This document shows positions 12,407 through 20,188 of a stretch of 20,188 bases of DNA, piece by piece. The stretch spans positions 1-20,188 of the forward strand of contig CBDCYN010000039.1 in the NCBI GenBank assembly GCA_965224205.1. The letters run 5' to 3'. Position 1 is the first letter of the stretch. Every line of letters begins with the position of its first letter. The DNA comes from CBDCYN01 sp965224205. Its GTDB lineage: Bacteria; Planctomycetota; Phycisphaerae; Phycisphaerales; Phycisphaeraceae. The notes beneath the pieces were generated by a model. It did no database searches. It was not told where the DNA came from and saw only the letters and a list, made by a program, of their open reading frames with translations. A program made the position numbers and the translations under genes.

Positions 12407-15310
12407 ATGGCCTTCAAATCTATCTCCATCCGTGGCGCCCGGGAGCACAACCTCCGGGGGATCGATATCGATATCCCCCGCGACCGGCTGGTGGTGATCA
12501 CCGGTCTTTCAGGCAGCGGCAAGAGCTCCCTCGCCTTTGACACCATCTACGCCGAGGGCCAACGCAAGTACATGGAGAGCCTGTCGGCCTACGCCCGGCA
12601 GTTCCTGGATCAGCTGCGCAAGCCCAGTGTCGAGTCGATCGAGGGCCTGCCCCCGACGATCGCCATCGAGCAGCGGTCCGCCTCGCACAACCCCCGCTCC
12701 ACCGTCGCCACCACGACCGAGATCTACGATTACCTGCGTCTGCTCTTCGCCCGCGCCGGTCAGCCCCGCTGCTGGCACCGCGATAAAAACGGCAAGGCCT
12801 GCGGGCAACCGATCACCAGCCAATCCGCCAGCCAGATCGTGGAAAAGGTCTGGTCATTGCCGGATGGGTCAAGGCTGATGATCCTCGCGCCATTAGTACG
12901 CGGCAAGAAAGGCCACCACCGTGAGGTGTTCGAGTCGATGACGCGACAGGGACTGGTGCGGGCACGCGTTAATGGTGACGTGGTTTCGCTCCAAAACAAC
13001 AAGCCGCCGAAGCTGGGGCGGTACCAGGCGCATACGATCGAAGCGGTCGTCGACCGGATCGTGATCAAACGCGACCCGCAAGGCAATACCCGCTCTCGCC
13101 TGGCCGACTCGATCGAGCTGAGCCTTAAACTCTCCGGCGGGCTGATCGTCGTGGCGGTCGCGGACGCCGGTGACCCCGATGCGTGGCGTGATCTGGTCTT
13201 CAGCGAGCATTTCTCGTGTGCTTTACACCCCCAGTGCAGCCTCGAGGACCTCGAGCCACGGTTATTTAGCTTCAACAGCCCGTACGGCGCCTGCCCGCAG
13301 TGCGACGGGTTAGGGATCGTGATGGACTTCGACCCCCAGCTCGTGGTCAGCGACGAGTCGCTTAGCCTCTCCGGGGGCGCGGTCGAGGCGTGGCGGCGGC
13401 ACGGCAAGCGGATGAACATCTACTACAACCGGCTGATCCGCCGGTTCTGCCGCGAATTCGAGATCGACCCCGACGCCCCGTTCAAAACCCTGCCCAAGCC
13501 GATCCGCCGCATCCTGATCCACGGGACGAATGCCCGTGACGAATCGCGATACGGGGTCGCCTTTGACGGCGTCGTCCCCAACCTCCAGAAGCGTTGGCAG
13601 ACCACCGACAGCGAGTATGTCAAAGCCCGGCTGCACCACTACCTGTCCGAAGCCCCGTGCGAGACCTGTGATGGGGCGCGACTGCGGCCCGAAGCCCTGA
13701 ACGTGGTCATTGAAAATGAGTCAGGCGAACCGGTCAACATCGCCGACGTGACCGCGATGACCATCGAGCAGGCGGTCGGTTTTTTCAAGAAGCTCAAACT
13801 CAACCGCGAGCAGAAGCAGATCGCCGCCCCGATCCTCAAGGAGGTCACCGCCCGGCTTGGCTTCATGCAGAGCGTCGGGCTGGGGTATCTATCCCTCGAC
13901 CGCACCACGGGCACCCTTTCCGGGGGTGAGAGCCAGCGGATCCGCCTGGCCACGCAGGTCGGTTCGGGCCTGGTCGGGTGTTGTTATGTGCTCGACGAGC
14001 CGACGATCGGGCTGCATCAACGGGACAACGACCGGTTGATCGCGACCCTGCGGCACCTGACCGACATCGGCAACACCGTGCTGGTCGTCGAGCACGACGA
14101 GGACACGATCCGGGCAGCGGACTGGATCGTCGACATCGGCCCGGGGCCCGGTCGCCACGGCGGTCGGGTCGTCACTCAAGGCACGCTCGACGCGATCAGC
14201 GTCTGCGACGATTCTCTGACGGTTCAATATCTGTCAGGTCAACGCGAGGTCCCGGTCCCTGACAAGCGGCGGCAGCTCGATCACCGCCGCCCGATCCAGG
14301 TCATCGGGGCACGACACAACAACCTCCAATCGATCGATGCGGCGTTCCCGCTGGGGGGGATCGTCTGTGTCACCGGCGTATCGGGCTCGGGCAAGAGCAC
14401 GCTGATCAACCAGATCCTGCTCCGCGCCGTGCGGCGCCACCTGCACGGGTCGCGGGACAAACCCGGGGCCCACGACCGCGTGACCGGCTTGGGGCAGATC
14501 GACCGGGTGATCGAGGTCGACCAGTCCCCGATCGGGCGCACCCCGCGCTCGAACCCGGCGACGTACACCGGGGCGTTCGACCTGATCCGCCAGCTGTTTA
14601 CCAAGACCAAAGAGGCGAAGATCCGCGGGTACAAGCCGGGGCGGTTCAGCTTCAACGTCAAGGGCGGGCGGTGCGAAGATTGCCAGGGCCAGGGGACCAA
14701 GAAGATCGAGATGCACTTCCTGCCCGATGTTTACGTGCGGTGCGATACGTGCAAGGGGCGTCGCTACAACCGCGAGACCCTAGAGGTGCTTTACCGAGGC
14801 AAATCGATCGCGGACGTGTTGGAGATGACCATCGAGGACGCATCCGCGTTCTTCGAGAACCACCCGAACATCCACCGCCTGCTCGAAGCGCTGCACGACG
14901 TGGGTTTGAGTTACGTTCAACTGGGCCAGAGCTCGACCACACTCTCCGGCGGCGAGGCCCAGCGCGTGAAGCTGGCGACCGAGCTGGGCAAGCGGGCCAC
15001 GGGTCGGACGCTCTATATCCTCGACGAGCCGACCACCGGGCTGCACTTCGCGGATGTGGACAAGCTCATCAAGGTCCTGGCTCGCCTGGCAGACGCGGGC
15101 AACACCGTTATCGTGATCGAGCACAACATGGACGTGATCAAGTGTGCTGACTGGATCATCGATCTGGGGCCCGAGGGCGGCGACCGTGGCGGGACCATCG
15201 TCGCGGCGGGGACGCCCGAACAGATCGTCGATACCCCCGGCTCATATACCGGTGATCATCTGCGGCAACACCTGCCCCAATCTACAGCTGTGGCTGCGGC
15301 TTTGGCATAG
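12407..15310 (+). CDS. uvrA: Excinuclease ABC subunit A
   Basis: 967 residues, slightly longer than the usual 940-960. Two ABC ATPase halves are complete: Walker A GLSGSGKSS (33-41) and GVSGSGKST (657-665), signatures LSGGES (504-509) and LSGGEA (846-851), and Walker B VLDEPTIGLH and ILDEPTTGLH. The C-terminal zinc module has C756, C759, C779 and C782 (CEDCQGQG, CDTCKGRRY). The first zinc module has C271, C277, C296 and C299, so the first pair is CX5C rather than CX2C, a short insertion. UvrA dimers find DNA lesions and load UvrB at the start of nucleotide excision repair in the cytoplasm. No LexA box was recognised upstream. GAG about 10 bases before the ATG is the only ribosome-site candidate. 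There is no uvrB or uvrC nearby. Confidence 0.98.
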   Translation: MAFKSISIRGAREHNLRGIDIDIPRDRLVVITGLSGSGKSSLAFDTIYAEGQRKYMESLSAYARQFLDQLRKPSVESIEGLPPTIAIEQRSASHNPRSTVATTTEIYDYLRLLFARAGQPRCWHRDKNGKACGQPITSQSASQIVEKVWSLPDGSRLMILAPLVRGKKGHHREVFESMTRQGLVRARVNGDVVSLQNNKPPKLGRYQAHTIEAVVDRIVIKRDPQGNTRSRLADSIELSLKLSGGLIVVAVADAGDPDAWRDLVFSEHFSCALHPQCSLEDLEPRLFSFNSPYGACPQCDGLGIVMDFDPQLVVSDESLSLSGGAVEAWRRHGKRMNIYYNRLIRRFCREFEIDPDAPFKTLPKPIRRILIHGTNARDESRYGVAFDGVVPNLQKRWQTTDSEYVKARLHHYLSEAPCETCDGARLRPEALNVVIENESGEPVNIADVTAMTIEQAVGFFKKLKLNREQKQIAAPILKEVTARLGFMQSVGLGYLSLDRTTGTLSGGESQRIRLATQVGSGLVGCCYVLDEPTIGLHQRDNDRLIATLRHLTDIGNTVLVVEHDEDTIRAADWIVDIGPGPGRHGGRVVTQGTLDAISVCDDSLTVQYLSGQREVPVPDKRRQLDHRRPIQVIGARHNNLQSIDAAFPLGGIVCVTGVSGSGKSTLINQILLRAVRRHLHGSRDKPGAHDRVTGLGQIDRVIEVDQSPIGRTPRSNPATYTGAFDLIRQLFTKTKEAKIRGYKPGRFSFNVKGGRCEDCQGQGTKKIEMHFLPDVYVRCDTCKGRRYNRETLEVLYRGKSIADVLEMTIEDASAFFENHPNIHRLLEALHDVGLSYVQLGQSSTTLSGGEAQRVKLATELGKRATGRTLYILDEPTTGLHFADVDKLIKVLARLADAGNTVIVIEHNMDVIKCADWIIDLGPEGGDRGGTIVAAGTPEQIVDTPGSYTGDHLRQHLPQSTAVAAALA

Positions 15311-15373
15311 ATCGCCCCCGAGCCGCTGGAACCCCACCTCCAACCCGCCGACATTTCCTTTCCGGGGCACTAG

Positions 15374-15401
15374 TTGCAATTTTATTTCGACTTATCAGAA
15401 T
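15374..15401 (+). promoter_or_regulatory. Possible promoter of the amino-sugar operon
   Basis: TTGCAA (15374-15379) and CAGAAT (15396-15401) are 16 bases apart in the AT-rich gap after uvrA. A second -10-like TATAAA lies at 15476-15481, but without a -35. Which is used cannot be settled from sequence. Confidence 0.3.
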
Positions 15402-15482
15402 AGATGATCTTGCCGTAACGTCGAGAATGTTGCCTTAGGATGATTCATAGCGTAAGCACGGATGCGTGAAAGGATTATAAAA

Positions 15483-15515
15483 ATGTCGTTCGTTGTTCGT
15501 GGAGGTGGTCTGTGA
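15483..15515 (+). CDS. Possible 10-codon leader ORF overlapping the NagB-like start
   Basis: An ATG at 15483 opens ten codons and a TGA that overlaps the downstream GTG start as GTGA. The strong Shine-Dalgarno GGAGGTGG (15501-15508) of the main gene lies inside it. It can only be translated if transcription starts at the upstream promoter. Chance is quite possible given the short length. Confidence 0.2.
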   Translation: MSFVVRGGGL

Positions 15516-17518
15516 CGCAGCCGGCGTTAAGTCGTTCCGTTGCCCAGCGAGAGAAGATCCCGCTGCGGGTGTACCCTGATTCGAAGCAGGTCAGCAAGGC
15601 GGTCGCCCAGGAGATCGCCGACCTCATCCGCCAGCGGGCCAGTGAGGGGCGGCGCTGCGTCCTGGGGTTGGCCACCGGGTCGACCCCGGTCAGTGTGTAC
15701 GCGGAGCTGGTGCGCATGCACCGCGAGGAGGGCTTGTCGTTCAAGAACGTGGTTACGTTCAACCTCGATGAGTACTACCCGATGCAGCCTAATGAGCTGC
15801 AGAGCTACCACCGGTTCATGCGCGAGCATCTGTTCGATCATATCGACGCCGAGCCGAAGAACGTGCACATCCCCGACGGGACCCTGCCGATCGAGCGGGT
15901 CCACGACCACTGTGACGCCTATGAGCAGGCGATCCACGACGCGGGCGGGATCGATATCCAGCTGCTGGGCATCGGCCGCACGGGGCACATCGGGTTCAAC
16001 GAACCGGGATCGGGCCAGGACAGCCGAACGCGCCTGATCACGCTCGACCGAACTACCCGGCTCGACGCGGCCGGTGATTTCTTCGGGGAAGAACACGTGC
16101 CCCGCCGGGCGATCACGATGGGGGTGGGCACGATCCTCGAAGCCCGTCGAGTCATCCTCATGGCATTCGGGGAGGGCAAAGCCCCGATCGTCGCCCAGGC
16201 GGTCGAGGGGTCGATCAACTCGATCGTCGCGGCCAGCTTCCTTCAAGAGCACCCCAACGCTCAGGTCTTGCTCGATGAAGCCGCCGCGGCCAGCCTCACC
16301 CGTTATCAGCGTCCCTGGCTGGCTGGCCAGGCCCAGTGGAACCCCAAGCTCGTGCGTAAAGCGGTGATTAGCCTGGCCAAGGAGCTGGATAAACCGATCC
16401 TCAAACTCACCGAGGAAGATTACAACGAGGGCGGGTTGCAGGACCTGCTGGCCTCCGAGGGATCCGCGTATGACATCAACATCCGGGTCTTCAAGGAGCT
16501 ATCGAACACCATCACCGGCTGGCCGGGCGGCAAGCCAGCGAAGGTCGACCGCGGCGGTGAGCGTCGCCGCAAGGACGACGAGATCTTTCCGAAACGGGTG
16601 ATCATCTTCTCCCCGCACCCCGACGACGACGTGATCTCCATGGGCGGCACGCTGATCCGCCTCGTCGATCAGGAACACGAGGTGCACGTCGCCTATCAAG
16701 TTTCCGGTAACATCGCGGTATTCGACGACGACGCGGTCCACTTCGCCGACTTCGCCGCCGAGTTCAACCGGATGTTCGGGATCGACCAGGAACAATCCGA
16801 CAAGATCGAGCAACACATCGAGGAGTTCCTCAAAAACAAGCAGCCGGGGCAGGTCGACTCCGAGGCGATCCAAAAGATCAAGGGGCTGATCCGACGCGGT
16901 GAGGCGCGGGCCGCGGGGCGGTACTGCGGGATCCCGGTGGACAGGCTCCACTTCCTGGACATGCCGTTCTACGAGACCGGGGTGGTGACCAAGAAGCCGC
17001 TGGGTGAGGAGGATATCCAGATCATTGTCGACCTGCTTGAGCGGGTGAAGCCTCATCAGATTTATGCCGCCGGAGACCTATCCGACCCGCACGGCACCCA
17101 CCGGGTATGCCTAGAAGCGATCTTCCAGGCCGTCGACCGGGTCCGCGACCAGGGCTGGTTCAAGGACTGCGAGATCTGGCTCTACCGCGGGGCGTGGCAG
17201 GAATGGGGCGTTGAAGAAATCGACATGGCCGTGCCGCTGGCCCCCCGCGAGTTGATGCGGAAAAGGATCGCGATCTTCAAGCACGAATCGCAGAAGGACC
17301 AGGCGTTGTTCCCCGGGTCGGATTCACGCGAGTTCTGGCAGCGGGCTGAGGACCGCAACCGCCAGACGGCGCGGATCTACGACGACCTGGGCCTGGCGGA
17401 ATATGAAGCGATCGAAGGTTTTGTCCGGTGGGTGCCTCAGGATAAACCTGTCTCCGCGGATCAATCCTCAAACGCCGCTGGGCAACCCGTGGGTGTTGCC
17501 ACAGGAGGGGGGGCTTGA
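15512..17518 (+). CDS. NagB-like deaminase/isomerase fused to PIG-L (LmbE) deacetylase
   Basis: 668 residues from a GTG at 15512 with a strong GGAGG six bases upstream. Residues ~15-270 are glucosamine-6-phosphate isomerase/deaminase-like: LATGSTPVSVYAEL (53-66), NLDEYYPM with Asp86 (E. coli NagB Asp72) and GIGRTGHIGFNEPGS (153-167) with His159 and Glu164. The canonical GxDGH Asp is Thr157 here. Residues ~360-640 are a PIG-L/LmbE zinc deacetylase: SPHPDDDVISMGGT with His369, Asp371 and Asp372, and DPHGTH with His527 and His530. I recall the same two-domain fusion with the RTGH variant in Bacteroidetes. Likely role: deacetylate and then process an N-acetylamino sugar in the cytoplasm, though the Thr may alter or remove deaminase activity. 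The stop overlaps the start of the GH94 gene, so they are co-translated. Confidence 0.9.
   Translation: MTQPALSRSVAQREKIPLRVYPDSKQVSKAVAQEIADLIRQRASEGRRCVLGLATGSTPVSVYAELVRMHREEGLSFKNVVTFNLDEYYPMQPNELQSYHRFMREHLFDHIDAEPKNVHIPDGTLPIERVHDHCDAYEQAIHDAGGIDIQLLGIGRTGHIGFNEPGSGQDSRTRLITLDRTTRLDAAGDFFGEEHVPRRAITMGVGTILEARRVILMAFGEGKAPIVAQAVEGSINSIVAASFLQEHPNAQVLLDEAAAASLTRYQRPWLAGQAQWNPKLVRKAVISLAKELDKPILKLTEEDYNEGGLQDLLASEGSAYDINIRVFKELSNTITGWPGGKPAKVDRGGERRRKDDEIFPKRVIIFSPHPDDDVISMGGTLIRLVDQEHEVHVAYQVSGNIAVFDDDAVHFADFAAEFNRMFGIDQEQSDKIEQHIEEFLKNKQPGQVDSEAIQKIKGLIRRGEARAAGRYCGIPVDRLHFLDMPFYETGVVTKKPLGEEDIQIIVDLLERVKPHQIYAAGDLSDPHGTHRVCLEAIFQAVDRVRDQGWFKDCEIWLYRGAWQEWGVEEIDMAVPLAPRELMRKRIAIFKHESQKDQALFPGSDSREFWQRAEDRNRQTARIYDDLGLAEYEAIEGFVRWVPQDKPVSADQSSNAAGQPVGVATGGGA
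17503..17510 (+). promoter_or_regulatory. Ribosome binding site deciding the GH94 start
   Basis: AGGAGGGG lies five to eight bases before the TTG at 17515 and inside the 3' end of the upstream gene. It is the reason for choosing TTG, which overlaps the upstream TGA as TTGA. Confidence 0.75.
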
Positions 17519-20188
17519 CCGCCGGGACACCGGCCGCGACCGCCGGGACGTTCGAGGACCAGGTCGAGTGTTTGGCCGCCGAGGCGTTGGCGGTGCTCGA
17601 TCACCCCGACGGCGCCACCGATCGCGCCATGCCCGGCAACGCCTTTTTCTTGGATCAGCACCAGGTCCTGGCCCTGCCCCGCAACAACGGGGACAGCCGC
17701 TACCCCTACGGACAAGATGGCTTCAATTTTTGGGTCTATGCCTCCGGCTACATGCATTCGAACGAGGGGTTGTTCTCACACTTCCTGCGTGCCGCCGAGG
17801 GCCAGGAGCCCAACATCGCGTTCTTCGCGGGGCTACGAGGCCACTCGCAACCATCTTCGACCAAATTCCGGAAGCTGTCGCTTCTGCCCACACCCAAGAT
17901 CGAAGAAACGGGCCTGCCGGGCCTTCAGCGGTTCACCGTCCTGTCGAGCACCGCGGCGTTCTTTTTCACCTTCGTCGATGGCCTGCGGTTCGTGGTGCGG
18001 GTGTTTGTCACGCCTGAGAATGAGGTCTGCTTTTCATTGCGGATCAGCAACGAAACCGACGTGGCGCGGCAGGCTTACTATTCGTCCTATTTTAACCCCT
18101 TCCTGCGGAACCAGATCTTCGAGACCGGTGAAGACCGGTGGTTCAAGGAGGTGCGTTGCCTACCATCGCCAAGGCGTGGCCAGGGGCAGCTGGGCAGTTA
18201 TCTGGTCCAGGTCAATGAAGACAAGAGCCGCACGGAGTCGATCAGTCACTACGGGGTGCTGCGTCGGCATCTCACCCTGACCCCGCCGGGGCAATTGATA
18301 CGTGAGCAGCGGACCGCCTCGCGTTACCAGTACGTCGGGGGTAGCCGCAGCAGCCTGCACACCGCCTCGTCGCTGGACGAGGGCCGGTTCGGGTCCGATC
18401 AAGACGTGTGCGCCTTTACCGAGACCGCGATCGCCGGTGACCTGCTGCACCTCGAGCTGGCCCCGAAGCAAGCGACCCGGGCCGATTGGGTGTTCCACCA
18501 CACCATGGACGGCGACCAAGCCGAGGCGCTATGCGGTCAACCGATCGACCCCGCCGCGGTCGACGCCCAACTCGTAGCCCTGGGCCAGACCGACGCCCAG
18601 CGTCACGATCGCATGACCATGACGCTAAGCGACATGTGCAACGTCGGCTCGACCCCGATGAAGCCACAGGTCTTCAACGCCTTCGTCGAGCACCTCAAGC
18701 GGCAGGTCGAGTTCTGTGCGCTGATCAAGGGGTACGTGCAACTATCGCCCAACTCGCTGATCGGGATCCGCGACGTGTTCCAGGCGATCGAGGCGCTGAT
18801 GTTCTGGCGGCCCAACGCGGCGCGGGAGAAGATGCTCGAGGCGCTCGACTACACCGACGTCACCGGCCGGTGCTACCGCCAGTATTCGCTGCCGACCAGC
18901 ACCGGGGCGACCGGGCGGATGGATTTGCGCCCGTTCATCGACCAGGGGGTGTGGGTGATCTCGACCGTGGCGACGTACCTGAAGATCACCGGCGACTGGG
19001 CGTTCCTCAATGAGCAGTGCGGGTACCACCGGATCATCGACGAAACGGCGCGGCTCGTCGAGCCGGTCGACACTCGTGACAGCGTCCTGGCCCACCTGCT
19101 CAAGATCATGGACTACCTGCTCGAACACCGCGACCAAGACCTCACCGGCTGTGTGCGGGCGATGTACGGCGATTGGAACGACGCCCTAGACGGCCTGGGA
19201 GTCTCGCAAGACCCGACCAAGCCGTACGGCAGCGGGGTGAGCGTGATGGCGACGCTCCAGGTGTACCAGAACTGTCATGAGCTAATCGAGATCTTAGAGG
19301 TCGTCGACCCCGACAGCAGCCAGTACCCGGCGCGGAAGCGGTCGCTGCGTGACGCGGCCAAGGAGATCGCCGCGGGCCTGCACCGCCACGCGATCGAGCC
19401 GTCGCCCGATGGGGACGGGCGGCGGATCTTGCACGGGTGGGGGGACCGGCGGTCTTATTTGGTGGGCGGGTACAACGACCCCGACGGCCAGGCCCGCGAC
19501 GGGCTGACGTCCAACGCGTTCTGGGTGTTGTCCGGGTTGTACCAGCAGCAGTTGGAACAGAAGGGGGCGATCGAGGCAAAGACGATCCTTGCGGCGTTCG
19601 ACCGGCTCGACAGCAAGTATGGGCTCAAAACGTTCGAACCGGCGTTCCCGGAGAACGTCAAGGGCGTGGGCCGGATCGGGAAGCTGCCCCCCGGCACGGC
19701 CGAGAATGGGGCGTCGTACGTGCACGCCACCACGTTCGCGATCATGGCCTTGTTCCAGATGGGCCAGGCCCACCGGGCGTGGGACCAGCTGGTCAAGATC
19801 ATGCCGTTTACCGCGATCCATGAGAACCTCTCGCACAGCCCGTTCGTGATGCCCAACTCGTACGGCTACAACCCGGAGAAATTCATCGACGGCCAGAATA
19901 TGAACGACTGGCAGACCGGCAGCTCCAACGTGGTGCTGAAGATGCTGATTCGGTTCGTGTTCGGGTTCGAGCCGGGGTTTGGGGGTGTGTGGATCCAGCC
20001 GGCAGCGTGGGCGCCATACAAAAGCTCAGACTTCGTCATCCGGTGTCTGGACCGGTGGCTTCATATCCTTTACCGGGATGAGGGCGGCGGCCAGCGGCGG
20101 TTTTTTGTTAACGGCTCACCCCCGCGAGGGCACGGCCGACGAGATCATGGGCACCACCAAGCTGTGGCTGAGCCACGACGACCTCAAG
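17515..20188 (+). CDS. GH94-type glycoside phosphorylase (3' truncated by window; apparent frameshift)
   Basis: The frame is open from the TTG at 17515 to the window end, about 890 codons. The N-terminal ~300 residues form a beta-sandwich-like domain (NGDSRYPYGQDGFNFWVYAS). The (alpha/alpha)6 catalytic part contains MYGDWNDALDGLG (550-562), carrying the Asp general acid known from GH94, and later NDWQTGSSNVVLKMLI and GVWIQPAAWAPY, typical C-terminal GH94 motifs. These enzymes cleave beta-linked disaccharides such as cellobiose or chitobiose with phosphate, yielding a sugar 1-phosphate. The amino-sugar neighbour suggests chitobiose-like substrates, but the N-terminus is unlike classical chitobiose phosphorylase. 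After RRFFVNGSP the frame reads GC-rich nonsense, while removing one C from the C5 run at 20119-20123 restores REGTADEIMGTTKLWLSHDD, a sensible family ending. Confidence 0.85.
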   Translation, partial: MTAGTPAATAGTFEDQVECLAAEALAVLDHPDGATDRAMPGNAFFLDQHQVLALPRNNGDSRYPYGQDGFNFWVYASGYMHSNEGLFSHFLRAAEGQEPNIAFFAGLRGHSQPSSTKFRKLSLLPTPKIEETGLPGLQRFTVLSSTAAFFFTFVDGLRFVVRVFVTPENEVCFSLRISNETDVARQAYYSSYFNPFLRNQIFETGEDRWFKEVRCLPSPRRGQGQLGSYLVQVNEDKSRTESISHYGVLRRHLTLTPPGQLIREQRTASRYQYVGGSRSSLHTASSLDEGRFGSDQDVCAFTETAIAGDLLHLELAPKQATRADWVFHHTMDGDQAEALCGQPIDPAAVDAQLVALGQTDAQRHDRMTMTLSDMCNVGSTPMKPQVFNAFVEHLKRQVEFCALIKGYVQLSPNSLIGIRDVFQAIEALMFWRPNAAREKMLEALDYTDVTGRCYRQYSLPTSTGATGRMDLRPFIDQGVWVISTVATYLKITGDWAFLNEQCGYHRIIDETARLVEPVDTRDSVLAHLLKIMDYLLEHRDQDLTGCVRAMYGDWNDALDGLGVSQDPTKPYGSGVSVMATLQVYQNCHELIEILEVVDPDSSQYPARKRSLRDAAKEIAAGLHRHAIEPSPDGDGRRILHGWGDRRSYLVGGYNDPDGQARDGLTSNAFWVLSGLYQQQLEQKGAIEAKTILAAFDRLDSKYGLKTFEPAFPENVKGVGRIGKLPPGTAENGASYVHATTFAIMALFQMGQAHRAWDQLVKIMPFTAIHENLSHSPFVMPNSYGYNPEKFIDGQNMNDWQTGSSNVVLKMLIRFVFGFEPGFGGVWIQPAAWAPYKSSDFVIRCLDRWLHILYRDEGGGQRRFFVNGSPPRGHGRRDHGHHQAVAEPRRPQ

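Noticed and set aside
17403..18577. Separate plus-strand frames over the start of the GH94 gene
   Set aside because: They are Arg-rich shadows of the continuous frame that starts at the TTG at 17515.

Overview
The window looks like a GC-rich chromosomal segment of a Planctomycetota bacterium, most likely class Phycisphaerae. This is an inference from gene content: an NagB-like/PIG-L fusion next to a GH94-type phosphorylase, a solitary bS18 gene away from an rpsF-ssb-rplI operon, tandem PlsC-like acyltransferases, and many intergenic gaps with short genes on alternating strands. No rRNA, tRNA, CRISPR array, integrase or transposase was seen.

Layout. (1) 1-996 is the 3' part of an E1-like ThiF/MoeB-type adenylyltransferase. 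(2) 1151-7017 is a surface-polysaccharide block: FkbM-type methyltransferase (+), GT2 glycosyltransferase (-), Wzy-like membrane polymerase (-) with a possible 74-codon leader gene, rhamnosyltransferase-like GT2 (+) and heptosyltransferase-like GT9 (-). (3) 7018-8021 is about 1 kb without a convincing gene but with a candidate three-way-junction RNA and a promoter-like module that also occurs near 2158. (4) 8022-9689 is a full-length NfeD/ClpP-class membrane serine protease, followed by a 400-bp gap with a candidate small RNA that has its own promoter and a U-rich end. (5) 10099-11414 holds two tandem PlsC-like acyltransferases. (6) 11611-11871 is rpsR, preceded by a 28-codon upstream ORF whose stop overlaps the rpsR start. 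(7) 12008-12316 is a small zinc-ribbon-like protein. (8) 12407-15310 is uvrA. (9) 15512 to the window end is an amino-sugar operon: NagB-like/PIG-L fusion overlapping (TTGA) a GH94 phosphorylase that runs off the window and shows an apparent 1-nt frameshift in a C5 run at 20119-20123.

How the genes fit together. The polysaccharide block would assemble and decorate a cell-surface glycan: two GT2s and a GT9 add sugars, the Wzy-like protein polymerises repeat units, and the FkbM enzyme O-methylates. The right-hand operon would take apart a beta-linked sugar or amino-sugar oligosaccharide by phosphorolysis, with the fusion protein acting on an N-acetylated sugar. NfeD and the PlsC pair point to membrane and lipid maintenance. 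The most novel signals are in the intergenic DNA: two candidate structured RNAs, a duplicated 24-nt-spaced promoter-like module, a REP-like inverted pair and start-overlapping upstream ORFs.
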